NCBI GenBank assembly: GCA_014607495.2
Contig: CP053166.1
Coordinates: forward strand, 8,512,455-8,576,454
Source of the DNA: Carposina sasakii
Lineage: Eukaryota > Arthropoda > Insecta > Lepidoptera > Carposinidae
Direction of reading: 5' to 3'
DNA length: 64,000 nt
The position numbers and the translations under genes were made by a program. Of the stretch, positions 22,060 to 35,000 are shown piece after piece. Positions within the stretch are counted from its first letter, which is position 1. The number at the start of each line of letters is the position of its first letter. Below the pieces are notes generated by a model that saw nothing but the letters and a program-made list of their open reading frames with translations, was not told the origin of the DNA and searched no databases.

Positions 22060-22185
22060 GAGCGTGTATGAAGAATATCATATCAAGTAGATGAAGCGGA
22101 AGAGGTATGCCAGGATTGTAGCAAATGGAGATCCGTGATCTATGCCTAACCCCCCGGGAAAGAGGCGTGATTTTCATGTATGTAT
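22060..22185 (+). repeat. Retroelement 3' end, (TATG)n-tailed family
   Basis: It contains gcaaatggagatccgtgatc, then ctaaccccccgggaaagagg and cgtgatttt...catgtatgtatgt. The closing cgtgattatatgtatgtatg-type tail is shared with 55005-55296 and 56440-56575. Plus-strand translation gives MKRKRYARIVANGDP followed by a stop, so it may be the end of a LINE protein. Confidence 0.55.
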
Positions 22186-22269
22186 GTCACTGCTCGAGTG
22201 ACAGACAAGGTACAGCCTAAACTACTGAATGAAGGAAGCTGAAATGTAGCATGTGCTTATATTCTAGAG

Positions 22270-22372
22270 GAGTGTAAAGGCTTTCTCGAAATTCTCACGG
22301 GAACGGGAAGTATCGGAATTCAAAATTCTTCGTTTACGCGAACGAAGTCGGAGGTGTCCGCCGGTATATTAT
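22270..22372 (+). repeat. Helitron-like fragment
   Basis: The words ttctcacgggaacgggaag and cgcgaacgaagtcggaggtg, then tccgccggta, match the 3' part of the Helitron family found at 4.1-5.4 kb and 9.7 kb. Ends are unclear. Confidence 0.5.
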
Positions 22373-24304
22373 ATTGCAATTGGCGCGGCGGCGGCGTAGG
22401 TAGGGTAAGGCAGGGAGTGCGCTTCCTGCCGCGGGCGCCTGTTATTACTCCATTCGGTATTGAAAAGTTCTCATGTTGCACTTTACAATGTTCTTTGTTC
22501 AAGTTTAATTGGAAGGGTATTCCGTATTTCACTGTATATTTTCATTCAATTTCAATTCTCTCGAGAAATTCACAAATTTATAGAATGTCCTATGTCTGTA
22601 ATTCCTTGGGTAACTCCAAGAATGACTGTCGAAAGTTAGTTGGACCATAAATACCACACGTGGGTGTGCGCTGTACGTTGTTACCCACAATGCTGAGCTA
22701 TACCGTCTCCCACGGAGATGTACGATATCTTTAGCTTTATTTATTATCACAATACATACTCAGTTATTCTATAAAAAGGATGTTGGACTTAACCCAGAGA
22801 TTTTCAATTTCCTTCCCACCTGATGGAGTTTCTATACTTAGTAAAAACGTGTGATCCCGATACAGGATTTTGCTTTTTCAGAGTAAAGAGCTTGTTTGTT
22901 ACTGTTTGTTTATGAGACCCTAAATATAGGGAATTATTGTTTGAAAGATATTATAATTTTGCTAGTAAGTCTTGGATGTTGTAAATGTCCATGCCACCTA
23001 CAACAGAGGGCATTCCAGTGTATGAAGTACGAGTATGAAGAATTTGTTTATTGTGCCAAGAGTCATTGCCAGCGACACTTGAGAGCTACCACGTGTAAAA
23101 CATGATGATTTCATCTAAACATAGCTTCCACTTAAGCGTGTAAGTGTGAAGCGTTAATATGCCAAGTGTCATTGCCAACGTTGCCACTTGAAAAACAATT
23201 CATAAGCATATTGATGTAGACTCACACTCTGGACTCTAGACCCATACTGTCTAGATGCGTCTCGGTTCTTGTTGTTGTGTCGTGGCTATGAGATCTCCAT
23301 TGTGATTCTGCAGTTCTGGCTACCTCATTTTGGGACCAGAGCCGTATCTATATGTAGGTACCTATGTTTGTCGTAAAGTTGAAATTTATAAGGGTTTGAC
23401 GTCTAAATTGTTTTTTGAAAATTGTTTTTGTAGTCCTGTACGATTATTTTCGATATTTTACGATACCCATTATATTAATCTTGAAGAACTGTATATGAAA
23501 GTATTACGACTTACGGCCGTGGCTAGCCTCATGCAATCTATCATAATTTCCAATAAGCACATCAAGAGGAATGCAAAGAATGGCCAATAGTTGGCTCAAA
23601 TAAATATTGAGTTTACCCATTGGGATAGTTGGCACGATAGCTTGGCCGGAGCGGGCAGAGCCAAATCATCCGGCCTGCCAGGACTATTACAACGGGCTGG
23701 CTGCCTTCATTATTACCCCATATGCAGTTAAGGGTTATGTGGAAGGAGAATGAATGCTATTTTCTCGGATTGCAGTCGATTGGTTTGTGGACGTTTGCTA
23801 CATGGAGTAATTCGAGAGAAAGATGCAGTGATGTATCTCTGCGATTTTCCCTTAACACATAACTTACGGGTTTAAGCGGTCTTTACTATGTACGTCTTTA
23901 CATAGTATGTTGGTTTTCGAAACCTTGAAAGGGGTGTCGCAGGCTACTGTTATGACTTACTTATTACTTATTGTATATTTCTGTGTTCCTTAGATGGAGC
24001 AGAGGGCTACTGACATGGTAGGAATTATTTAATTTGCTTGGCTCATGCATTGCGTGCTGCAACAAATTGTTAAATGGATTCGGCCCGAGAAATGGCGGAA
24101 AGCTTATATCCCGCGGCGCTATAAAACCGTCTGTCGTTTGCATACGAGTATCAATTTAAAGAAGTAGGTAACTATAGCCATAACCACTATGACTATGGTT
24201 AAGTAATTTCTTAATATGCAGTTTGTAGAGGGGAGAACCTTTGTGGAGCATTTCGGAACAATAGCTGGCTGTAGCCGCCGGCGCCGATCGATCGCGATGG
24301 GTTA
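22373..24304. other. Non-coding, mostly unique sequence
   Basis: A GC-rich stretch at 22380-22440 has ggcgcggcggcgg facing ccgcgggcgcc. Otherwise no feature is recognised. Open frames (for example 22354-22650, 22896-23105) look like chance frames. Confidence 0.4.
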
Positions 24305-24385
24305 TCGGCTGCCGGCCCCGGCACAGCGGTTATCACGCTGCATCGATCGCAGGCAGTGGGTTCAAACCCGGCGAGATAAGCTCTC
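24305..24385 (+). repeat. tRNA-like sequence (SINE head or tRNA pseudogene)
   Basis: It has an A-box-like GCACAGCGGTTATCACG at 24321-24337 and a consensus B-box GGTTCAAACCC at 24359-24369. Between them CTGC-ATCGATC-GCAG forms an anticodon-like stem with a 7-base loop and the expected T at position 33. The sequences that should form the acceptor stem do not pair, and the T stem has a mismatch. It is probably a tRNA-derived repeat and not a tRNA gene. Confidence 0.45.
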
Positions 24386-26738
24386 ACATTCTAACCAAAG
24401 ATTGCATCCAACAGATACTCGTACATTGTAGCTCTTGCTAAAGCTGCAAAGAAGCAGTTTCGAAAGTTCGAAGCCCCTCTGCTGTATACAAATGAGTTGG
24501 AAATAAATTATTTTTATGGGTACCTAACGTTAAATTGCAGAAAACGCAATAAATACACATTACTTTGGTTGAGAATAAAAGTTATACGAGCGTTCCGTTC
24601 TAAGGTCTTGGTTTATATTTTATTTTAATAACTTCAGGAAACGATACACTATTCAGCCCGACTATAGATGAATTCTGACTTTTCCGTTCGCCTACTACTC
24701 GAATAAGGTATGACTGACCTATGAGATCTGACCGAACCTGATTAATGACAAGTGAAGTAAGCTTAAGGTCATCGGGCCGAAAAGTGTTTATTACTGCGTT
24801 TTACTTTAAGACACTAACAAAGTAGGTTAAACGTAGTAACTTTTGCATTTATTACTTAAACGTGATAGTTGAACAGCGGAACCCAGTCGCTACAGATCCT
24901 AATAGTTGAGGGGAATCAAAGTCATCATGGGTAGAATTTATAAGCTACCTCATTTTCTAAACATTATTCCTGTTTTGCGACTTCGCTATACTATAATAAT
25001 ACTTTTAGAAAATGTGAAGACGTAATGCGTAGTTTCTAAAAGTATAATAATACATAGTAGTCTCACGTGCCTATTAATATGTAATCTGTGCCTCTCCCGT
25101 GGTAGTAAGAGTGATACGTGGTAATATTATTCGTGATTGAAATATAAAATTAGATTCAAGAGCACAGCGATAGTTGGCCAAGAAGGATAACAATATTTTA
25201 GAATAGACGACGCCCGCGAATTCGTCTGCGTAAACTTCAGAAATCCATTCTTGTGGCAAGTTCTTGATTATCATACAAAGAACGGTGTTATACAAAGGGC
25301 ACACCCTGCAAGTTTCAGATACCTAAGATCAGTGCAATAGGCGGTGCATTGATCCTCGGTCATTCAGGACAAAACATTTTATATGTACGTGTACCAAATT
25401 GAATGATAGAATAGATTAGAGATAGAATTGGAATATCGAGGTACACTTAAGATGAAATGTGCTAGTTACTTCTGGCCTTCGCATAACTAGAATATCAGTG
25501 TACTACGGATGGTCATGACAAAGGTAACTAGGTAATGGTAAAGTAGCGTAGCTCAATTATAAGCATGTAAGCTTTCCCGTGGAGTACCTAAAGCTTTGAT
25601 CTTCGTGAAAGGTTCCACTCTATCCGTCGTAAAGGGTTTACGAGTGGCGAGGGCAGTGCTCCCAGAGCGAAAACATTTTGTGAACATTTTTACGGTAAAA
25701 CTTTAGTCGGTGACTGTACTCGAAATGTGCCATAGATGTAGCTTTGTTGAAATGGTCAGATATAAAATTGTAAAGTTCTGTGACAAATTAATTACTGCTG
25801 AGAGGATCCTTCGTTCGGGAGAAATAATGAGAAGATATACCTATATGTTATGTTTCTTTCTAGGTACATAATGAAGTTTCCCTTTTTCAGAATTCCCACT
25901 ATGGGAAGGTTTAATAAAAATAAATATAACGTGAGCATTTATCTCCCATTAGCGTTAAGTGCCTTTTTATCAGTATTTAGTTGTAGCCAGACTCCATGGG
26001 TCCTCTATGCCTGACCAACAATAACCTCTTGCAATAAAAATAAAAATCATTTTTTTTTTATTACAGTAAATAGTAGATATACGTAGTTTCCATCGCATAT
26101 ACTTACGAAGTTGTTTTCGTCCGTATCTAGCGATGGTCATGTTTAATGTATTACATAGTTGTTTTTGAACTGAATCGAATGTTGGTCCGTGCGTTTCACA
26201 TTTTAATATTTATGTATCGTTCGATTTGGATTCTCTTCGAGGACTTCCCCCTCCCCTCGGGGGGTTGAGGAGAGACGTAAACAAAATGTGTTTTTACGAG
26301 GTTTAAACGATTACATTTACAAGCTTGAATACATAATGCGATATACGAGTACATACAATTGAGATGCATGGCCAAATACCTATTTCATTTATCTTTTTCC
26401 TTTGAGTTCATTTCTAACTGTCGTAAAGACGTCGTAAGATTTTTAAAGTTACCAAAACATTTCTTCAAATAGTAACCCTTCGTACTATTTGACCTTTGTA
26501 AATGACGTGATGGAGTCTAACCGCCATTGGCGGAAGGGTGTAACTTTAAGAACTGCGCTATTGCTTGTAAAAATGTTATATTGCTTAATTTAAGTATCTG
26601 ATATAAAAATGAAATCAATAGCTACATAATTAAGCGAATAATATAAGCGATCGGTAATCAAGCCAACGGGGAAAATGTTTCCGAGTCATCTCCCAAGTAG
26701 CACAAGAGGCTGTATAGCAACTGAATATTGGACTACAA
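24386..26738. other. Non-coding, mostly unique sequence
   Basis: No gene is recognised. Items inside: a 13-bp hairpin at 24999-25045 and a minus-strand Helitron-like copy at 25205-25375. A C-rich then G-rich patch at 26243-26265 (tccccctcccctcggggggt) can fold on itself. Confidence 0.4.
25205..25375 (-). repeat. Helitron-like short element
   Basis: The minus-strand end reads TTTACGCAGACGAATTCGCG then GGCGTCGTC. It is preceded by a GTCCTGAATGACCGAGGATC word typical of lepidopteran short repeats that open with a gactgactgact-type run. The terminal CTAG is not preserved. Confidence 0.5.
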
Positions 26739-26862
26739 TTACTATTATTATTATGCTTTACTTTGTACACAGTAAAGTTTTTACAAATAAAGTTTATGAC
26801 AAAGAAAATGTACAAAGGCGTGCTTATGTCTAAAAGAGATTTCTTCCAGCAAACCAACCGTG
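26739..26862 (-). mobile_element. LINE 3' UTR fragment
   Basis: This is the reverse-complement relative of 16445-16560 and near-identical to 49812-49930: tgtacacagtaaagtttt, ttatgacaaagaaaatgtac and gagatttcttccagc are shared. It has a (TTA)n run at the tail end. The open frame at 26630-26944 is an accident of this repeat. Confidence 0.7.
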
Positions 26863-27717
26863 AAAGAGAAATTAACATAAGAGGTAGGTATGTGTGCACA
26901 CAAACAGACCAATAAACTAAATAATTAAATAAAACAAAAGACATAAACCTAAAATAAACAAAATTACCCTTGAAGTGGTATAAGAAAGCTGCATAAAAGC
27001 TGATTCCGAGCTTATTCAGCCCTTAAACCACTTAAATGGGCACAAATTATTCAGCTCTAATGTCACATAAGCTTCTTAAGACCGCAGAATCAGATATTTA
27101 AGAGAGTTGTAACAGGTGTTGAAAGAGCTGAATATCAACTGGTTAAGAGACCATGTTACTCTTTATTCAGCTGAATACCTAAGTAATTATCCGTTGGGCC
27201 TGTTGGTGACGCGTGACTATAGAAAATAATATTTTTGTATATTCATTTTACTTATTGTTGAAAGTGACCGTAGTAACTTGTGACAACATAAACGTAAACG
27301 GCCATATTAATGGCGGTGTCGTTTCATAATATATTTATTGGTACCTAAGTAAACGGAACGGTTTTCTTTATTAGTGCAAGAAAAATGTGTGGGAATGCAA
27401 GTTTACTGACATTATATATGTATATTGTCTAAGAAAATTTTGGTGCGCTACGAAAATATTGTGTTTTTAAATAATATAGTAATAAATGATGTAAATAAGC
27501 TATGTGTTTTAAAATCTTGGTCCAACAATTTTCAATAGTTTGGACAGAACTATTAAATAATATAGAATGTTACGATATAAGAAGTAATACCTAATTTAAT
27601 AAGTTCGTAATTCATGCAAAAAACATATAAAAAAGTTAAGTAAATTATAATATTTCCAGGTTAAAATGGTGGTTGATGTAAAACAGCTATGTGAACCGTT
27701 ATTTATCAAAGGGCTGT
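26863..27717. other. Non-coding, possible unidentified repeat
   Basis: The word attcagct and variants recurs at about 27015, 27048, 27130 and 27165 in both orientations, suggesting an old MITE or satellite-like piece. I cannot define ends. The rest is AT-rich and featureless. Confidence 0.35.
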
Positions 27718-27905
27718 TTAGTGATGATGATGATGATTTATATTGGCAACCCTAGAAACATGGCGGTCCCCGCAGCCGCGTAGCCGTGAGAACCCGCCCG
27801 TTGTTTGGTTTGCGCTGTTTGCGCAGATGTGAGCCAAATAGCAAACGTCTCCAGACTTACGGCATTTATGTGTGTGGCTCAAGGCCTGTTCCCATATCAC
27901 ACGAC
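27718..27905 (-). repeat. Retroelement-like 3' end with (ATC)n tail
   Basis: The minus strand carries TGATATGGGAACAGGCC, GCGGCTGCGGGGACCGCC and ends AAATCATCATCATCATC at 27720. The trinucleotide tail is what non-LTR elements leave. The open frame across it (27718-27930) runs into poly-His only because of the tail. Confidence 0.4.
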
Positions 27906-28740
27906 TACCTAAGTTTATAGTTTTAACCACAGATATGATTTTAACAAAGAAAATAGTGTATTTATAACTAACTAATAGGTACCTGCAACTTCGTCCGCAT
28001 GACGGCTACTAGCAAAATCACAGAAAACTAAGTTTTACTTCCGAAGACTCACTCGCACTAAAGGGACAAACAGAACTAGGAAACCACAATTTGCCCTGCC
28101 TCTGCTGTCCCTAATTACAGTAAGGTTTAATCAATTATTATTAAAGAGGAAAGTTTGGTCGAGGTTGAGGCAGCCTGTGTAATTATCCCGAATAAAGGAC
28201 AGGAGGGAGATGCGAACAATCAATCTTAACCTCCTATGTAGACTTTATAGTGCGGTATAACTCAGTATGCCTTTGCCTCCCACGATAGACTATTTTCCTT
28301 CACACATGTAATCAAGCTACTTAATTATCCGACAGCGCCAGAAGAAGGGTTATGTTTTTCGAGTGCATGCATGTATATTTCTTTGACATGCTGCCAAACG
28401 GCTGGTTGCTCAAATGAGCTTGAGAGGTATCGTTAGACTCGAGGTAGGTATATACGAGTATTTTTATATGTTTTTCTGTATGCAATACGTAAATTAACGT
28501 TGTTAGGCCACCTCCACGTAGTTCTTCCTTCATGTTACCCGTTCGTGACATTATGAATACACCATATGCGTGACTACTCGTATATCACCAATTAGCGACC
28601 CAGTAATTTGACCTTATGGTCCTGTAAGAGCTGCTTTCGACTGCATACTCCTTGTGCATGACAGCTAATACTAAGACGCAACTCATTTCCTTATTAGGAC
28701 TTCTATGATACCGCTTTATAACTTAATGTACATGCCCATA
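27906..28740. other. Non-coding, nothing firm
   Basis: A tiny Helitron-like scrap, acttcgtccgcatgacgg, lies at 27990. No gene or complete element was seen. Confidence 0.4.
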
Positions 28741-28921
28741 ACTAACTGAGAAACTAAGTACGACTAATTATGATATTAGGTATATAGATATTTAGATAGG
28801 TAGATATAGTGTATTCATGTGAAAACATGTAAATGGTGTTTAGTCTTATTCATAGTTGTATATTAAGATAAACTGACTGTTTGTTTTCCGAATAAAATAA
28901 AATAAAATAAAATAAAATAGA
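28741..28921 (+). repeat. Probable LINE tail with (AATAA)n run
   Basis: AT-rich sequence ends ttgttttccgaataaaat and five further AAATA-type pentamers (28890-28919). A polyadenylation-like motif running into a pentamer array is the usual 3' end of several insect LINEs. No coding part is present, so a plain microsatellite is possible. Confidence 0.45.
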
Positions 28922-30337
28922 TGCAAGCAGCCATTTGGAGGTAAAGCTATAAGCGGCAGCTTTTTTAAATGTCGTAGGTTTAAACTGGGAGCTTCACCCA
29001 AAGGTAACCATTTCTCCTGAAACATTTGTAAATAAGGATTAATATCTGGAATTGGTCAATTTAAATGCAGTTCCAAGTTTTAAACGTAAAACATGAATCA
29101 GGCTTAGTGGGGTCTGATAGATTTATAGCCGGCTCTAGTTAATTACATATGGAGCTGTAAAATGTAATTATATTCCAAAGGCCGGTAATCGCATCGCCCT
29201 TGATTCATATTAACGACTTCTAAATATATAATTAACGTAACTGCCCAATTTGCATGAAGGTGCCGCGACACTAGCCCGTCACGTCACGTCACATCACATC
29301 ACGGGCGGTCCGGAGTCCCTCCGGGCGCTTTATAAATACATTTTGGTATGGTCCACACGCACGGCACCAAATTTAGAAAGCCTCGCATTCACGCTGGGCC
29401 CAAGTGCCCACTGAGGTGAATTTTGACTAGCGAAATGTATTGAACGCTTCGATTGAAAAGAATATTAATGGTCTCAGCGGTGTTATGCCTCGTATGGTCA
29501 ATGGATGGATACGGATATGGGCTCACAACAAAGAATCGTAAGTATCCGATGAACGTTTTATTGTTACCGATGTAGCTCACCCACTAAGAAATGGAAAGAA
29601 GCTCTGAATAAGGCAGTGACTTCGAACTATCTATTCACTCTTGAAGATTTCTATAATCTATTAGAGATATGAGATAGGATGTCATGTCGTGGGAAATTGT
29701 TGGAAAGGAATATTCTGCGGTTTGTGATGTCGTACCAGCGGTGAGATTACGAATCATATTGCCGTCAAACGTTGTGTGCAATTAGATATTAAACGTGCCG
29801 CTTGGACCCTAATGTACAGGTGCCTTTAGAACTGTTGCAATTAACGACAAAGTATAGGTATGGCGAGGGCGAGTCGCGTGTGGTGCCACGTATCTACTGT
29901 CACCATGATCTATGGCCAGCTCATTTGATTGCAAAAAAATGCCGGTAAAATGGTCTCTTGACGTCGCTTACACGGTTGTACACCGGACACAGCGTCGCCT
30001 TTAACGGAAACTCGCCCCGACGTACATGTACTTGTGACACCCTTTCAATGGGAGCAAATCGAGTATCGCTAAAACGTCCGCGAGACGGAGGGTTCCCATC
30101 ATGGTCATGAGTTGGACAACGTCAGCTGGATGGAAATCGAGGTAATGTAAAATGCATAAGCTAGACCGCAATAGCATCGCTTTGCGCAACTTTGTAGCCA
30201 CATAATACGCACAGTACCTACTCGCTAGTTCCAATGTTTTATTTACTTTACTGTAGTCAACAAATGGTTTTACTATGTTGCTGTCAAAGTACATAATTGT
30301 ACGCTTTCAAGCTCCATTTGAAAACCAATCCAAGTTT
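28922..30337. other. Non-coding, mostly unique sequence
   Basis: It includes a TCACG/TCACA pentamer run at 29278-29302 beside a GC-rich patch and a TATAAATA box-like word at 29331. The minus open frame 30001-30294 (97 codons) has plausible composition but no recognisable domain. Confidence 0.4.
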
Positions 30338-30590
30338 TATAAATAAATAATAATAAATATTCACACACTACACAACACATTAACCTAGTCCCACATTAAG
30401 ATCCCTAAGGTCTTGTGTCGTGGGTACTAAGCAACGGCATATAAATACATAGATCAGTATAGAAACATCCATGACTCGGAAACAAACATCGATATTCATC
30501 ATATCAATGTTTGCATCTACTGGGATTCGAACCCAGGACCTATGGCGTCGCAGGCAGGGTCACTACCTACTAGACCAATCAGCCGTCGTT
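30338..30590 (-). mobile_element. tRNA-derived SINE, near full length
   Basis: On the minus strand it starts ACGACGGCTGATTGGTCTAG with the A box at 30565-30577. It has a perfect B box GGTTCGAATCC at 30523-30533, then a body containing CACGACACAAGACCTTAGGG. It ends in a TATT/TAA-type tail at 30338-30360. This is a classic tRNA-headed lepidopteran SINE of about 250 bp. A body fragment recurs in the mosaic at 59033-59075. Confidence 0.85.
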
Positions 30591-31838
30591 TAGTTATAGT
30601 TCTAACTACTACTAAAAATACCTTACCTTACGTAATTTATTAAGCTGACAAAGTGCTAGAAGCCAAATTATCTCCCTCCAAAAACTTTACTATTCCAAAT
30701 GCCCAACCGCTTTATAATACGGCTTGTTATACAATATTCCATTGACATATCTAATGCAACGAGGTAGGTATTTATTGGAAAGATCCTCCGGAAATTATTT
30801 CTTCTCATCCACCTGAGCTGCAGGTAGTGTCACACAATATGTCAGACCAGACAAGGTGAATTAATTTTCGAAGTTATGGACTAACTACACCGTTATCTAA
30901 GACTCTCATTCTGCTTCTCGAATCAGCAATAGTTATATTCTCTTTGCCCAGGAAATTACAGTTTATTGAGCAGTATTGACAAAGTATGTAGGTAATCATT
31001 TTGTTTTTTATTTGCTGTCTGGCTGTCAGACATTTTAATGAGTCGAATTGATCGCTATCCTTCCTTATCGAGGTAAGCTGTATCTTAATTGACAGCTCTT
31101 TATAGCAGAGTAAGTAGACAGGTCCAGTTAGCTTTCGGAAAGTATTCGATAATCGTGTGCAATTTATTAATGTGCTTATGAAGCATGACCTACATTATGT
31201 ATAGTCCAGTCACTCACACTATCCTCAAAAAAATGACCTGAAGTGTTCACTATAGGTACACTTCACCTGTCGTTGGAAAAACTTGAATCTAAAGTAAGTA
31301 TAAACCATTATTTCACTACAATATTTGTTATTGCAGTACATTTATTTATACAGCATAGCAGATATACCAGATCCAACATAGATTGAATTATTACATCGAC
31401 GACAGTATACATAGATTTTAAAATGTAAGAATTTTAAGCTGTTTTGTGTTATCATTGGGATATATTCTGCTTGTATCTCTACTGTAAATACCTTTTGTGC
31501 AATTACAAAAGAATTTGAACATTGTTTAAGCTAAACATGGCCTAAATTTTACAGATATTCCACAATTACTGTTTCTGTCAAATGTCAATTTTAAGGTTTT
31601 GTAATAACATCGCAATAAAAACTCACTCGTAAGAATGAACTTAGTAAGGTTAAAATCTCCTCGAGTTGTCAACATTTATTTTGATAGTAATATCTACACC
31701 AAATAAAGTATTTCACACTAAAATTAAGATAGGACATGTCACTGATAAATTGTTATCTTTTTTTATGGAAATGTAGTGGTACGAGTAAGTGCATAGGTAA
31801 CAGGATAGCATTGGAAGGTACTCATATATGTATATATG
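30591..31838. other. Non-coding, mostly unique sequence
   Basis: A weak repeat at 31530-31605 (cctaaattttacagatattc, then gtcaaatgtcaatttt) has a relative at 38725-38780. No gene is recognised. Confidence 0.4.
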
Positions 31839-31840
31839 TA

Positions 31841-32053
31841 TGTCGTGGCCATATCGTAGAATTGATAATTTCATGAAATGGTCGCATTTAATGAAGTGGC
31901 CAATTCAATTTGACCAGATCGTTAAATCGTCCACACATTTCACGATTTTGTCATCCACGTTTGGCCAAATCGTATTAATAGGGTGTCCATAAAATCCAGA
32001 ATGTGGTAAGAGCTTATTTATGAAATGATCAATTATACGATATGGCCACGACA
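31841..32053. mobile_element. Palindrome-rich MITE, short copy
   Basis: It has the same ends as 1561-2382 (TGTCGTGGCCATAT inverted) and is flanked by TA on both sides. It shares the left 170 bp, including ccagatcgttaaatcgtc and ggccaaatcgtattaa. It then jumps at gtggtaagagctta directly to the right terminal 40 bp, so it is an internally deleted relative. It has no coding capacity. Confidence 0.85.
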
Positions 32054-32055
32054 TA

Positions 32056-35000
32056 CAAGTATACATAAAAAAGAAAACAAAATTACGTATGTGTATTCCT
32101 TTTAGTGACTCTGCTTGCTTGGCCATCATGTTTGTATTCAAAGAACAACAACGGTACCAAGATTATACAATTATATTATGTTTGTATATTTATGTATTTA
32201 TAAACTGTTGCTATAAATCTCCTGACAGATGAGTTGACAGCTGTACTAACAAAAGATTTAACAAAATTCCCATAGAGACGGGAATTAAAAAAAGGGAATT
32301 AATTTAAGTCAACAGAGTAAATTTTCGGGCAGGCTCAACTAGATTAAATATTAAAGCAGACTAAATTTAATTCAGCATGTCAGATCCAGCATCCGCAAAC
32401 TACTTACAGCAAACTCGACAGAAGTACAGTAAGTATATACCTACAGAGGGTGCTTTGCTGAGCTTTCCTCACAAAACTTACTACATTGTAACTGTAAAGA
32501 GAAACTAACAATGTCAACTGCAAATAACTTTATTAAAACTTGAACGTTGAGCAGATTCTTTGTGAGGACGAATACAGATGCAATTCGCTGCGAGGGGGGC
32601 AATTCTTGATTTTTTTTTGAGCCGAAACGCAACCACTAACGAACCGTTAACGAAACGCGGTGCGAAGCAATTTACACTTACCGCTTGAGTAATAAGGTAT
32701 ATTTTAGCAAGCATCGGTCGGGAGTATGACAGAATAAAACATATATCTGTCTGGTGCTGAAATGTGTCTAATTATGTCACCATAAAGTAATTATTGCTTT
32801 GTTCTGAGTGTCTAGAACGGTTCCGTTTCAGCTTCGTTCCAACTCGAGACTTTTCGAGAATTGCTCCCCTGATCTATTACACAAAGTGAGTTAACTCATT
32901 ATGCACAGCTGGTGAGAGTTTTGTTCATTTTAATTAACATTGAAACTATGTAATAATATAATGCGTGTTCCTGAAGGGTTAAGCGTTGGGCGATGTAAGT
33001 ATCATGGTTTTTGTTATGCCATAAGCCAACCACGAAGCCAATAGTATAATGATAGATGTATATGTAACCACAGTGGTATAACATAGTAACACGTATCTTT
33101 TAAGTAAACATTTAAACGAGATATTAGAGTCGCAAAGAGCAATACGTTTAAAAATATTGACTTTATAAACCTCTATGCTTCATATCTAACATACTGAGTT
33201 GTTGCCGAGCCACCTTCAGGATTCACAAGCATGTCAAGAGCCAATGCTAGTGGTGATTGGATTAGAGTCGGTAATGCATCGCCTCGGGCAGCCGCTGCAA
33301 GCGGAGCAAGGTTGAGCCAATCACTGCTCTATTTATAGTCTCCTTCCTATACATTTGCATCGGCATCTTTGACTCATATGCGAATGTAACCATATATTAA
33401 TTAGGATTGATATACGTACATACAAATTTTCTACGCAAAAAGCTGAAATGATAACCAACCAGTATCAATAATGGATAAAAATATTAGTCTATCGCAAACA
33501 GAGCGTTAAATACAGCTACAGTATGAGGTCAAACGTACTCCACAGGGGATTCCGTATAAATATTATTATCTTTGTAATACGACAATATTCCCATTACTAC
33601 GCAAGGTCTGTCAGTCCTAAACATCTGACTCCATCAAGAGCTATTATTATAAGTTCTTTGGCTCCCATTTGTGAGAGACACGTGAAGCTGTCATACACAG
33701 ATGTCTCTGACTGAAGTCATAAGGTCACTTATAAATAATTCTAACCTCATTGTGTCGTAAAGAAAAGCTAGCGTCCTTGAAGTGTTTTACAAGACTACAT
33801 GAGCCTGGTGGAGATATATAAAAGATAACTTCATTTAACAGTCAACTAGAGAATGGTAACGACTTTGCTCCCTAAGAGAGAGAATTTGAAAGACCGGATC
33901 ATATTTTAACATGTTCTTAAATTGTTCAGGGGGACGGACAAACAACACTAAAGTAATGTCGTTACGATTTTTTTAATTTCCAGGCAAAAAGTTTGGTTTG
34001 CAAATTCATGGGAATATAATGGGAATATACGATTAGTTCTTAAGCATGATTTTATTAGATTTTTAAAGTGTAATAAAAACTACGCCTTGGCTATGTGATA
34101 TATGGATATAATGTGGGTATAATAAAAGCTGTACAGTAAGTACCTCTACGTATAATATACTCAGTTGCGTTGTGTCATGATCATAGTCCACACACGTACA
34201 CAGTTTAACTTGGATTAAATTATAAGAGGATTTAGTTATTATTGCTAATGTGTTCTGATAAGGAAGTACCGTCGAGAGATTATTGGCAGCACACAGACAA
34301 TAGTTTTAATATAGAACTCATAAATACGTCGTTTCTATTCCAAATTGTAAAGAATAGAAAAATGCATTGGCACAGACTGGCTTCAATAGTTTTATCTGCA
34401 ATTTCAAAACCTATTTCTGGCAGATAAAGTAGATAGTCGCGCTGTGCACTCCATGCTGTATTGTAGCGTTTGTGGCACATTTATCTCAATGTAATAATCC
34501 TTGGGCCCCAAACGTGCCCTTTCGTGGCCGGCATTGACTGCGAGGCTGCGATTATGTACTAAATCTCGCTTATCTCGCACCCGACGATTATCTTTAGCGA
34601 ATATTTATTGGTAGCCATCCATCTCGCGCGATAAGCCATCTTTACGAGTGTGTGCATGGAACAGCTCCACTTTGTAGTGAACTTGGTGATTACCATTTAC
34701 TAGATTCGTGGTGTGATAGCAGTGCGCTGCATCCGGGTTATCAAACAGGAAACTTTGACGGGTGACGTGAAACAATGTCGTGTTAATGCGCTGCGGTCCG
34801 AATAGTTAATCCTAGCTTTCATTTTATTGGCAAATTTCCATACGCAGTTATTGGTTTTTCTCCAAACAGAAAGAGCCGTCGTCGTGTGATATTTAAAATT
34901 AATAAGTTGCTAAATTGTAGAGCCTCGATGTACTAACGTCGAGTGAGCGCCTGCAGACTAAATATGTAATAAGTATGTTAGTTATGTTATGACGGTACCC

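Noticed and set aside
27718..27930. Frame ending in poly-histidine
   Set aside because: The His run is the translated (ATC)n tail of a retroelement.
29325..29390. TATAAATA box downstream of a GC-rich patch, a core-promoter look-alike
   Set aside because: TATA words are frequent in AT-rich DNA and no open frame, initiator or exon follows.
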